Origin: an uncultured Clostridia bacterium
GTDB taxonomy: Bacteria; Bacillota; Clostridia; UBA1381
Length of the DNA stretch: 5,444 nt
Assembly (NCBI GenBank): GCA_934486495.1
Contig: CAKSPW010000100.1
Location: forward strand, 1 to 5,444
Reading direction: 5' to 3'
Shown piece after piece: positions 1 to 5,444 of this stretch. A model generated the notes under the pieces. The model searched no databases. It saw only the letters and a list, made by a program, of their open reading frames with translations, and was not told the origin of the DNA. Every line of letters starts with the position of its first letter. The stretch's first letter is position 1. The translations under genes were made by a program, and so were the position numbers.

Positions 1-1
1 A

Positions 2-580
2 CAAATAAAACTGCAATTCGGAGACAACCCTCTGAAAAACAGCAATTACGGCAAAATCGTAAATGAAAAGCATTTTACGCGTCTTTGCGGACTTATTGAT
101 AAAAGTAAAGTCGTATACGGCGGTGAAACCGATATACAGTCATTGCGGATTGCACCGACGGTTATGGATAATGTAACGGAAAACGATGCGGTTATGGGTG
201 AAGAAATTTTCGGACCGATTATGCCGGTTATTGTATTCGATGATTTTAATGCTGTTGTTGAAAAGCTGAAAACACATGCCAAACCGCTGGCAATGTACAT
301 CTTTTCACACAATAAAGCCAACATTCGCCGCATAACCGATGAATCCACCTTTGGCGGCGGCTGTATAAATGACGTCATAATTCATCTTGCAACAAGCAGT
401 ATGGGGTTTGGCGGCGTCGGCGAAAGCGGTATAGGCGCATATCACGGCAAAGCCGGATTTGACGCTTTTTCGCATACAAAATCCATTGTTGACAAAAAAA
501 CATGGCTTGATCTGCCTATGCGCTATCAGCCGTATAACAGTGAACTCTATGACAAGCTTTTGCATATGTTCTTAAAATAA
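2..580 (+). CDS. Aldehyde dehydrogenase, ALDH3-type, C-terminal part (5' end outside window)
   Basis: This is the C-terminal ~192 residues of an NAD(P)-dependent aldehyde dehydrogenase, which oxidises an aldehyde to a carboxylic acid. The frame is open from base 2, so the gene begins before the window; the first possible start inside (TTG at 143) is internal. Visible signatures are EEIFGPIMPV at window residues 67-76, containing the Glu and Phe that contact the nicotinamide ribose, then GFGGVGESGIGAYHGK followed by FDAFSHTKSIV. The GAYHGK...F..FSH block is typical of the ALDH3 class (fatty and aromatic aldehyde dehydrogenases) rather than the ALDH1/2 class. The C-terminal LDLPMRYQPY is also usual in bacterial members. 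The N-terminal Rossmann region and the catalytic Cys would lie upstream and cannot be checked. It ends TAA and is convergent with the sugar gene cluster, so it is probably a separate transcription unit. The substrate is unknown. Confidence 0.93.
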   Translation, partial: QIKLQFGDNPLKNSNYGKIVNEKHFTRLCGLIDKSKVVYGGETDIQSLRIAPTVMDNVTENDAVMGEEIFGPIMPVIVFDDFNAVVEKLKTHAKPLAMYIFSHNKANIRRITDESTFGGGCINDVIIHLATSSMGFGGVGESGIGAYHGKAGFDAFSHTKSIVDKKTWLDLPMRYQPYNSELYDKLLHMFLK

Positions 581-584
581 AATA

Positions 585-614
585 GGCTGTAAAAAATCTT
601 GCAGTCCATTTTTA
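585..614 (+). terminator. Probable intrinsic terminator of the aldehyde dehydrogenase gene
   Basis: Five bases after the aldehyde dehydrogenase stop, GGCTGTAA (585-592) pairs with TTGCAGTCC (599-607). The stem is about 8 bp with one bulged base and one G-U pair around a 6-nt loop, and ATTTTTA follows (608-614). Position next to the stop and the short T run support a Rho-independent terminator. The stem is modest, so read-through is possible. Confidence 0.55.
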
Positions 615-895
615 GGGGATATGAAAAAAAATTTTCGGAACGGATAAACTAAGCCCAACGGCGTATGTATATACCCGATCGCACGGGCGTGCGGCAGGCT
701 GTTACCTGTGACCGGAATCACGGTGTTCGCAGCAAAAAGGCGTTTAAATCAAGAAAAACCAAATTAAATATACAATTTTATTATTTGTTTTATTTATGCG
801 GAATTACCTTTTGGCGGTCTGAGCTTTTTTGCATCCAATTTTTTTTACAGCGTAAAATACTTGCATGGCTTTTATCAGAAAAGTATATATTATGA
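615..895. other. Non-coding spacer with a G/C-richer hairpin-forming patch
   Basis: No convincing gene lies here. A + strand frame open at 665-895 is rich in Lys, Phe, Tyr and Leu from A/T runs, has no Shine-Dalgarno and resembles no family I know. Bases ~640-735 are visibly richer in G/C than their surroundings and can fold. CGCAC (680-684) pairs with GTGCG (689-693) around GGGC; alternatively CCCG (674-677) pairs with CGGG (684-687). Next to it, GCTG (698-701) pairs with CAGC (730-733), enclosing ACC-T-GTGA (704-711) paired with TCACGGT (718-724) around loop CCGGAA. The rest (740-895) is A/T-rich with no clear structure. The patch could be a small structured RNA, a leftover of an older gene, or chance; it matches no riboswitch or RNA family I recognise. 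Confidence 0.35.
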
Positions 896-944
896 AATGC
901 ACCGCTTTTGACCTAAAAACGTAAAAAAGCGGTGCATTATTTTT
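896..944 (+). terminator. Strong hairpin terminator, possibly bidirectional
   Basis: AATGCACCGCTTTT (896-909) and AAAAGCGGTGCATT (925-938) form a perfect 14-bp stem around a 15-nt loop, and ATTTTT follows on the + strand (939-944). The GCACCGC core, flanking A/T pairs and T run are those of a Rho-independent terminator for + strand transcripts. On the - strand the hairpin is followed only by TCATAATATA, a weak T tract, but it could still act as the last stop for the convergent cluster. It lies more than 300 bases past the aldehyde dehydrogenase, so on the + strand it ends either read-through or an unidentified transcript from 615-895. Confidence 0.75.
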
Positions 945-977
945 CGGATAAAAGTTTTGGAATGAACGTTGCGTGTG

Positions 978-1026
978 AAAATCGGTTAAAAAAATTATTA
1001 CTCTTATATACATCTTAACCGATTTT
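978..1026. repeat. 12-bp perfect inverted repeat; candidate terminator of the minus-strand cluster or operator
   Basis: AAAATCGGTTAA (978-989) is repeated inverted as TTAACCGATTTT (1015-1026) with 25 A/T-rich bases between. Read on the - strand it is A-tract, GG/CC core, T-tract, the form of a weak bidirectional terminator, and it is the first long perfect inverted repeat after the aldolase gene. The T run is inside the stem, and CACACGC rather than U-rich sequence follows. Alternatively the arms are protein-binding half sites: the right arm sits just upstream of an extended -10 element (1028-1036). The sequence alone does not decide between these. Confidence 0.5.
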
Positions 1027-1207
1027 GTGATATAATAAATACGAAGTAAGTGCAAAAACCCGGTGGCTTTTGTGCCGTTGTATTTATTGTATCGGTGTGA
1101 AGCTTAATATTCTCAAAAAAATCATAGTGCTGAGTCACCCGGATTTTATCGTTTTCCATTACAAAAGCAAGTTCATTCACGCTTTCGTGATGTGATACAT
1201 ATTTCAT
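1004..1207 (-). CDS. Possible small protein of 67 residues, uncertain
   Basis: An open frame starts at ATG 1207, five bases after the aldolase stop codon. GGTGAG (1215-1220) lies 7 nt upstream and overlaps the aldolase stop, a usable Shine-Dalgarno. A GTG at 1219 would extend it by four residues and overlap the aldolase gene. The first ~35 residues (MKYVSHHESVNELAFVMEND...) have a protein-like mix of residues; the last ~25 (…CTYFVFIISQNRLRCI) look like translated A/T-rich spacer, and the frame ends inside the loop of the inverted repeat at 978-1026. I recognise no family, signal peptide or membrane segment. It may be a real small gene at the end of the operon, the truncated start of a decayed gene, or a chance frame. 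Length and context alone do not establish expression. Confidence 0.3.
   Translation of the reverse strand: MKYVSHHESVNELAFVMENDKIRVTQHYDFFENIKLHTDTINTTAQKPPGFCTYFVFIISQNRLRCI
1007..1036 (+). promoter_or_regulatory. Candidate sigma-A promoter with extended -10, pointing against the sugar cluster
   Basis: TGATATAAT (1028-1036) exactly matches the extended -10 form TGnTATAAT. A poor -35 (TATACA, 1007-1012, four of six consensus bases) lies 18 bp upstream. Transcription would start near 1043 and run rightward, antisense to the small ORF and then to the aldolase gene; no + strand gene follows. TATAAT-like strings are common by chance in A/T-rich spacers, so this is only a candidate. Confidence 0.3.
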
Positions 1208-1211
1208 ATCT

Positions 1212-2039
1212 TTACTCACCGCAAAATACCTTTATCGCATTTTTTACATCGGCTTTCATTGCCGCAATCGCATCATTTGCCGCATCATGGAACTGTCCGT
1301 ATTTCTTGCCCGAAACAGCTTCTCCGCCTGCCTTTGCCATATATGTATAGTAATTGATTTTTCGCACACCAAGCGATATTACTTTTCTGTAATCCTCGTG
1401 GCTAACACCGCTGCCACCGTGCATTACTATCGGTACGTTTGTGATTTTGTTAATTTCATCAAGCCGTGCAAAGTCAAGCTTCGGCTCTTTTAAATAAATT
1501 CCGTGAGCCGTTCCGAATGCACACGCCAAAGCGTCAATTCCCGTTTCCTGCGAGAATTTCTTTGCCGCAGACGGCGTTGTGTAAATACTTTCGCCGCCCT
1601 CAACTCCCGATTCTCTTGCGCCCATTGAACCGATTTCCGCCTCAACGCTTGCACCTGTTTCATGTGCCATTTCAACAGCAATTGCAGTATTTGCAAAGTT
1701 TATTTCATCAGGCAGTGTCGAACCGTCATACATAACTGATGTAAAGCCCAAATCAAGTCCCTTTTTCACATAATCAAGGTCCGTACCGTGGTCTAAATGT
1801 ACGCATACAGGTACGCTCGCACGGTCTGCCATAAACAGCATTATCGGTGCAATTTCGTCCATTTTGCAAAGGCCCATTTCCTCGTGAACCTGTGCATGCA
1901 TTATGATTACCGGCTGATTCAATTCCTCCGCTGCGCCGATAACAGCTTTTAAACTTTCAAAATTCGGCGTATTAAACGAGCCTATCGCACACTTTTTTGC
2001 CTCAGCGATTTTTAAAATATTTTTTAATGTTACAAGCAT
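1212..2039 (-). CDS. Class II (zinc) ketose-phosphate aldolase, FbaA/GatY/IolJ family
   Basis: This 275-residue cytoplasmic enzyme belongs to the class II fructose-bisphosphate aldolase family, which reversibly cleaves phosphorylated ketoses into dihydroxyacetone phosphate and an aldehyde using Zn2+. The length is normal for the GatY/KbaY branch. Visible motifs are VHLDHGTD (80-87), with catalytic Asp83 and zinc His84; SVMYDGSTLP (101-110); VEAEIG (132-137); GTAHGIY (176-182), with zinc His179; and VMHGGSGV (205-212), with zinc His207 and a phosphate-binding Gly/Ser loop. The active site therefore looks intact. The substrate-binding segment after KIN (227-229) reads YYTYM instead of the usual V/I-D/A-T-D/E, so the acidic residue is replaced while Asn229 and the Thr stay. 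The ATG at 2039 is supported by GGAGG (2047-2051), 7 nt upstream inside the preceding gene. It is probably the last cleavage step of the pathway encoded here. The exact substrate is not predictable. Confidence 0.93.
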   Translation of the reverse strand: MLVTLKNILKIAEAKKCAIGSFNTPNFESLKAVIGAAEELNQPVIIMHAQVHEEMGLCKMDEIAPIMLFMADRASVPVCVHLDHGTDLDYVKKGLDLGFTSVMYDGSTLPDEINFANTAIAVEMAHETGASVEAEIGSMGARESGVEGGESIYTTPSAAKKFSQETGIDALACAFGTAHGIYLKEPKLDFARLDEINKITNVPIVMHGGSGVSHEDYRKVISLGVRKINYYTYMAKAGGEAVSGKKYGQFHDAANDAIAAMKADVKNAIKVFCGE

Positions 2040-2041
2040 TG

Positions 2042-3004
2042 TTATTCCTCCGTAAAATTAAATTCAATATGGTGTATTTTTTCCTCATTCGGATTTAAAA
2101 ATTCAAGCAGGCATTTTTCACGCATGATGTTTCTCCCGTCGGGCAGACAGTTGCCCGGCTCTAAACCGAGAACATAGTCATGCTCGCCCATCATCTTCCA
2201 TTCGACAAAATATGGCAGCTCCCTTACATCGAAAGAAATTGCAACTCGTTTATTAATATCGGGGTTATATGCCGATACTCTGCCGTTTTGTAATGTGTGA
2301 TAATAGCACATTTCCTCATATCCTAACTGCGGCTTTTCCATTTTGAGGCAGTTGGCAAGTCCGCTTTTTGCGTGTTCGTTTCGTGGTTCTGTCTTCATTG
2401 ACGGAATATCCAAAACCGTATTTTCCGACAAAAGCGGATAGCCTATATTGCAGTGATACAGCACCTCAAACGGTGTTTCGGCAGAGCCGATATTTTTGAT
2501 TTTATCGCAAAGCGACACCTTGTTTTCTGTTTTTGAAATTCTGTATTCCCTCATCAAAATTAATTGGTGCGCAAATATCGCCGCATCTCGTACTTCCGCT
2601 TTTACAATTATTTCACTTTCCGTTTCACTGTAAGAATAATTTTCGCACGGTGTGTTCGCTATTGTGCCGTGCAGCGGAAGCTCCTCACCGTTATCGGTGC
2701 AGGGTGAGCCGACAGCCGTAAGTCCGCACGTTGTCATAAATCCGGCAGTAAAAGATTTTAAAAATCCCGCATGGCGGTTATCATAAAAGCTCGGCGAAAC
2801 ATATCCGCACGGCGAAAAATAGCCTAAATTATCACCTTTTAGCGTAACTCTCGAAATATCCATCGCACGGTCGGCAGAAAAAGTAATCTCAAGACCCATT
2901 CCGTTTCGTGCCTGTAAAAGCGTCATACCCTTGCCTTTTCCTTTTGCTAATATTACCTCGTCAACGCCGCTTATCTGTCCCTGATGTCCAACATACTTAT
3001 TCAT
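2042..3004 (-). CDS. Aldose 1-epimerase-like protein, DUF4432 family
   Basis: This 320-residue protein matches the DUF4432 branch of the galactose-mutarotase superfamily (beta-sandwich sugar-binding proteins). I recognise RAMDISR (46-52), SPCGYVSPSFYD (64-75), TTCGL (91-95), ELPLHGTIANTP (108-119), VLYHCNIGYPLL (181-192) and LGLEPGNCLPDGR (279-291). By position, His112, His184 and Glu282 are the likely counterparts of the two His and the Glu used by mutarotases for ring opening. No signal peptide is visible, so it is cytoplasmic. Most members are uncharacterised and sit in sugar catabolic operons; the expected role is to interconvert anomers, or possibly epimers, of the sugar used by the neighbouring isomerase and kinase. 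Its ATG lies inside the end of the kinase gene (8-nt overlap) and is chosen because AAGGAGG (3014-3020) sits at ideal spacing. The family call is firm; the reaction is inferred. Confidence 0.88.
   Translation of the reverse strand: MNKYVGHQGQISGVDEVILAKGKGKGMTLLQARNGMGLEITFSADRAMDISRVTLKGDNLGYFSPCGYVSPSFYDNRHAGFLKSFTAGFMTTCGLTAVGSPCTDNGEELPLHGTIANTPCENYSYSETESEIIVKAEVRDAAIFAHQLILMREYRISKTENKVSLCDKIKNIGSAETPFEVLYHCNIGYPLLSENTVLDIPSMKTEPRNEHAKSGLANCLKMEKPQLGYEEMCYYHTLQNGRVSAYNPDINKRVAISFDVRELPYFVEWKMMGEHDYVLGLEPGNCLPDGRNIMREKCLLEFLNPNEEKIHHIEFNFTEE
2047..2051 (-). promoter_or_regulatory. Ribosome binding site of the aldolase gene
   Basis: GGAGG on the - strand, 7 nt before ATG 2039, lies within the last codons of the epimerase-like gene (the Thr-Glu-Glu end). 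It fixes the aldolase start and suggests translational coupling between the two genes, which are separated by only 2 nt. Confidence 0.8.
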
Positions 3005-4451
3005 CTGTCATAACCTCCTTTGCCGCATTGTAGATTCTTTTATATTTTGAAAGCTGCTTTTTATGGTATTCATGTCTTGCATTATTCGGATAAAATGTCT
3101 TTCTCGGTTTTGCAAGCATTATATTTTTCTCATATATGCCGGCCGCATATCCCGCCATAAAAGCCGTTCCCGCACTTCCGATTTCCTTACAGTTAAGCGC
3201 AGTTACCGGAAGTCCCAAAACATCTGCTTTAATTTGCAGCCAAACATCGGACTTTGCGCCGCCTCCCGTTGCCGTTACCGACCGTGCCGAAAGCCCTCTT
3301 TTTTTAAGTATTTCAAGGTTCAGTGCAATTTCATAAGCCGTTCCCTCCATGAGCGCCTTATAAATATCGCTTTTGGTATGCTCAAAGGTTAGCCCCAAAA
3401 TCGCCGCTTTTGAATTTGTGTCCATATACGGTGTTGCCGCTCCTGCAAAATGCGGCATAATCAAGATGTCTGTCGGGTTTCCCTTTACCGTTTTATCAAG
3501 TTCGGCATAACCCGTATCGGAAAAATTATCACGAAACCATTTCAAGGTTGCACCGCCAGTGTATGACAGAACATAGCACGCATAACCGCCGTTCGGGTGC
3601 GGTGCAAGAGAATATCCCATATTATACAGTTCATAGTCTTTTGGAATATCATCGAACAATACAGGCACACACTCTACCGTACCCGTTCCGTCCATAACCT
3701 GTTCATTTGTTGATATATTTGCACCGCACATCGCAGCAATCTGGTCATGCGCACCGTTTCCTATAATACAATCCACCGAAATACCGAGTTCATGCGCAAG
3801 CTGCGGCTTGATTTTTCCTGCCGGAGAGCCTGTCGGAACAGGTACGGACAAAAGCTTTTCGTCAATTTCCGAAAAAGATAGGATTTCTTTATCCCAGCAT
3901 TTATTTTCAATATCAAAGCATATAGTTCTTGCCGCAAGAGAATAATCAATTTGACATATTCCGCACAGCATATACACAATATAGTCCTGCATCAAAAGAA
4001 TTTTCTTTGCACGGTTAAAATTATCGGGCATATTTTCTTTTATCCACATTATTTTCGGCATTGAGTACATTTCGTGTGTTTTTGCACCTGTCTTAAATGC
4101 GAGTTTTTCCGCACCGAATTGATTTATTAACCTTTCGCATTGCTCTTTTCCTCTCGGGTCGGTGTACAGCATGGACGGTGCGCAAGGTTCATCATTTTCG
4201 TCAAGCATTGTAAAGGTTTCTCCGAAGCTTGTTACGGCTATCGCCGCCATGTTTTTGCAGTCGGCGGCTTTTATAACCTTTTTTACAGCATTGAAAATCT
4301 CTTTTGCATCAATTTCATGGTTACCGCTGTTTCTTGACACATTATACTCGGTATATTCATCACGCACAAAATTACCGTCTGCGTCATACAATGCGATTTT
4401 GCAGCCGCTTGTGCCAATGTCGAGTCCTCCGATTAATATATTGCTTTTCAT
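2997..4451 (-). CDS. FGGY-family carbohydrate kinase, substrate unknown
   Basis: This 484-residue kinase transfers the ATP gamma-phosphate to a sugar, most often a ketose in this family (xylulo-, ribulo-, fuculo-, rhamnulokinases). The length is typical. The N-terminal ATPase domain opens with GLDIGTSGCKIALYD (9-23), the phosphate 1 loop. MYSMPKIMWIKEN (128-140) fits FGGY signature 1. GNGAHDQIAA (231-240) carries the expected catalytic Asp236. DGTGTVE (254-260) is the phosphate 2 region. ILGLTFEH..DIYKALMEG (351-370) resembles signature 2, and TATGGGAKSDVW (393-404) is the adenosine-binding segment, so nothing essential seems missing. The ATG at 4451 has GGAG (4460-4463) 8 nt upstream inside the isomerase gene, whose stop is 2 nt before it. 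The neighbours imply that it phosphorylates the ketose made by the isomerase for cleavage by the aldolase. Whether C1, C5 or another position is phosphorylated is not evident from motifs. Confidence 0.93.
   Translation of the reverse strand: MKSNILIGGLDIGTSGCKIALYDADGNFVRDEYTEYNVSRNSGNHEIDAKEIFNAVKKVIKAADCKNMAAIAVTSFGETFTMLDENDEPCAPSMLYTDPRGKEQCERLINQFGAEKLAFKTGAKTHEMYSMPKIMWIKENMPDNFNRAKKILLMQDYIVYMLCGICQIDYSLAARTICFDIENKCWDKEILSFSEIDEKLLSVPVPTGSPAGKIKPQLAHELGISVDCIIGNGAHDQIAAMCGANISTNEQVMDGTGTVECVPVLFDDIPKDYELYNMGYSLAPHPNGGYACYVLSYTGGATLKWFRDNFSDTGYAELDKTVKGNPTDILIMPHFAGAATPYMDTNSKAAILGLTFEHTKSDIYKALMEGTAYEIALNLEILKKRGLSARSVTATGGGAKSDVWLQIKADVLGLPVTALNCKEIGSAGTAFMAGYAAGIYEKNIMLAKPRKTFYPNNARHEYHKKQLSKYKRIYNAAKEVMTDE
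3014..3020 (-). promoter_or_regulatory. Ribosome binding site of the epimerase-like gene, inside the kinase gene
   Basis: AAGGAGG on the - strand encodes Lys-Glu of the kinase C-terminus (KEVMTDE) and lies 9 nt before ATG 3004. A full-consensus Shine-Dalgarno within coding sequence, together with the 8-nt overlap, supports the overlapping start and efficient coupled translation of the epimerase-like protein. Confidence 0.85.
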
Positions 4452-4453
4452 AT

Positions 4454-5444
4454 TTATAACTCCATAACATCATAGCCTAAATAATGTTCAAATGCTTCTT
4501 TTAAAATCATTGATATATGTCCAACTCCGACAGTTGTGTGATGTCTGAACCCGCATCTTCCGAGCTTTATCAGCTTACGCTGCAAATCGGGAATTTTTGC
4601 AACACCGCCGCAGCCGAAAAATTCTTTTTCTATATCATCATCGGTAAACTCACCCTCGTCAACATAGAATGTCAGCTTACCGTCCTCTGTTTTACAATTT
4701 GAAAGCGTCATTGGAAATGAGGCGATTCTGCCCTCATTTGCACCCCAGCCGCAGCCCGGACAGCCTTTTGCAAACATTTTATGGTCGGTAACAAGTCCTT
4801 TTGATTTCATCAGCTTTTGTGCCGTTGAACCGCAGTGGAACAAAATCACCTTGTTTTCATCATCACCGTAGTTGTTGTTCCAGTCAAGACAGGCTGTCGG
4901 TTTACCCGTTGCAAGCTGCATTGAGTACATATTAATTGCGGAACAAAGGTCAATTTCACATGACGCAACAATACCTCTGTCGTTTAATTCACTTAAAAGC
5001 ACACATGGAGCGACACCGAGAACCGTCTGCATTTCCTCCCAGCAGCGGAGCGTTATACAGTCAAGGCGGAACTCTCTCATATAATCGTCAATCACAACCG
5101 ATACTTTGGCAAGAGCAGTAAGTTTTTCATCAGGTACAAGTGAAAAGTCTGTATAATTTTTAAGGTGCTCTTTTCTGTCATGCACTTTTTTATCATCATC
5201 TGTGTACTGTTCCACTCTCCAAAATAAATCTGACAAATCAAAGGTTTCGCAGGTGATACCGTACTTTTGCAGCGTTATTTCATCATATCTGACCGTTTTG
5301 AATTTTGATGTTCTCGCACCCAATACACCTATTGAAAAATGACGCATACCGTTTACCACACGGCAGACAGCTGCAAAATCGTGCAGATTTTGTTCAAATT
5401 CTTTTGAAAGCGGTGATACAACGTGCGGTGCAAAAACAGTGTAC
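4454..5444 (-). CDS. L-fucose isomerase-like sugar isomerase, 5' end outside window
   Basis: The frame is open from 5443 to the TAA at 4454, giving 329 residues with no stop, so the gene starts beyond the window; a GTG at 5359 is internal, because the upstream residues (YTVFAPHVVSPLSKEFEQN...) continue as good protein sequence. It resembles the FucI/AraA-superfamily fucose-isomerase-like proteins, Mn-dependent aldose-ketose isomerases. In window residue numbering, GVLGARTSKFKTVRYDE (39-55) belongs to the substrate and domain-linking region. ASCEID (160-165) holds the probable metal Glu163, CLDWNN (185-190) the probable metal Asp187, and CGFRHHTTVGVGH (297-309) the probable metal His at 301 or 302, corresponding to the Glu/Asp/His set of E. 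coli FucI. A CPGC pair lies at 228-231. It appears shorter than classical FucI, but the missing N-terminus prevents a fair comparison. It is the first visible gene of the cluster and would supply the ketose to the kinase. The substrate could be L-fucose, D-arabinose or another aldose. Confidence 0.85.
   Translation of the reverse strand, partial: YTVFAPHVVSPLSKEFEQNLHDFAAVCRVVNGMRHFSIGVLGARTSKFKTVRYDEITLQKYGITCETFDLSDLFWRVEQYTDDDKKVHDRKEHLKNYTDFSLVPDEKLTALAKVSVVIDDYMREFRLDCITLRCWEEMQTVLGVAPCVLLSELNDRGIVASCEIDLCSAINMYSMQLATGKPTACLDWNNNYGDDENKVILFHCGSTAQKLMKSKGLVTDHKMFAKGCPGCGWGANEGRIASFPMTLSNCKTEDGKLTFYVDEGEFTDDDIEKEFFGCGGVAKIPDLQRKLIKLGRCGFRHHTTVGVGHISMILKEAFEHYLGYDVMEL
4460..4463 (-). promoter_or_regulatory. 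Ribosome binding site of the kinase gene
   Basis: GGAG on the - strand, 8 nt before ATG 4451, lies in the last codons of the isomerase gene (Met-Glu-Leu end). It supports the chosen kinase start and coupling to the isomerase. Confidence 0.7.

Noticed and set aside
46..378. 110-codon - strand frame opposite the aldehyde dehydrogenase
   Set aside because: It is a shadow of a clearly recognisable aldehyde dehydrogenase on the + strand.
640..735. Known riboswitch, tRNA or other named RNA in the G/C-richer patch
   Set aside because: I found no tRNA T-loop, no cobalamin, SAM, c-di-GMP or T-box core and no SRP RNA motif.
861..891. Possible + strand promoter TTGCAT ... TATATA before the strong hairpin
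   Set aside because: Both boxes are weak (three and four of six consensus bases), and transcription would begin at the terminator itself, giving no sensible product.
665..895. 76-codon + strand open frame in the spacer
   Set aside because: No Shine-Dalgarno, composition follows A/T runs of the spacer, no recognisable family, and its 5' part overlaps the hairpin-forming patch.
804..1055. 83-codon - strand open frame in the spacer
   Set aside because: It runs through both the strong terminator hairpin and the inverted repeat, is rich in Phe, Ile, Tyr and Lys from A/T sequence, and overlaps the possible small ORF in another frame.
1052..1075. Imperfect hairpin GCAAAA...TTTTGTGC as the terminator of the minus-strand cluster
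   Set aside because: The paired G/C core is only about 2 bp with a bulge and a mismatch, and no clean T run follows the hairpin on the - strand; it is too weak to call.
5357..5359. GTG at 5359 as the start of the isomerase
   Set aside because: The frame stays open to 5443 and the residues upstream read as normal protein, so the true start is outside the window.

Overview
This is an accessory metabolic region from what is probably a low-to-moderate GC Firmicute of the class Clostridia. The evidence is an A/T-rich base composition (roughly 40% GC by eye), strong AGGAGG-type ribosome binding sites, tightly packed co-directional genes and A/T-rich spacers with hairpin-plus-T terminators. The taxonomic call is an inference from style, not a sequence match.

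Layout. Positions 2-580 (+) hold the C-terminal ~192 residues of an ALDH3-type aldehyde dehydrogenase; its N-terminal part, including the catalytic Cys, lies before the window. It is followed by a bulged hairpin terminator (585-614). Positions 581-1203 are largely non-coding: a G/C-richer patch able to fold into hairpins (663-733), an A/T-rich stretch, a strong hairpin terminator (896-944), a 12-bp inverted repeat (978-1026) and a consensus-like extended -10 element on the + strand (1028-1036).

Positions 1212-5443 (-) are one tightly packed gene cluster, read from right to left: a FucI-like sugar isomerase (5' end cut by the window edge), an FGGY-family sugar kinase, a DUF4432 aldose-1-epimerase-like protein and a class II fructose-bisphosphate-type aldolase. 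A possible 67-codon ORF of uncertain reality follows. Gaps are +2 nt, an 8-nt overlap and +2 nt, and each downstream gene has a Shine-Dalgarno inside the end of the gene before it, so translational coupling is likely.

How the genes fit. The four enzymes read as a sugar catabolic route: the epimerase equilibrates anomers, the isomerase makes a ketose, the kinase phosphorylates it, and the aldolase cleaves the phosphorylated ketose into a triose phosphate plus an aldehyde. The substrate cannot be read from the window. The pairing of a FucI-like isomerase and one FGGY kinase with an FbaA/GatY-type aldolase, rather than a FucA/RhaD-type one, is the main point of biological interest. No transporter or regulator is present. 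I found no CRISPR array, tRNA, rRNA, insertion sequence or phage gene.
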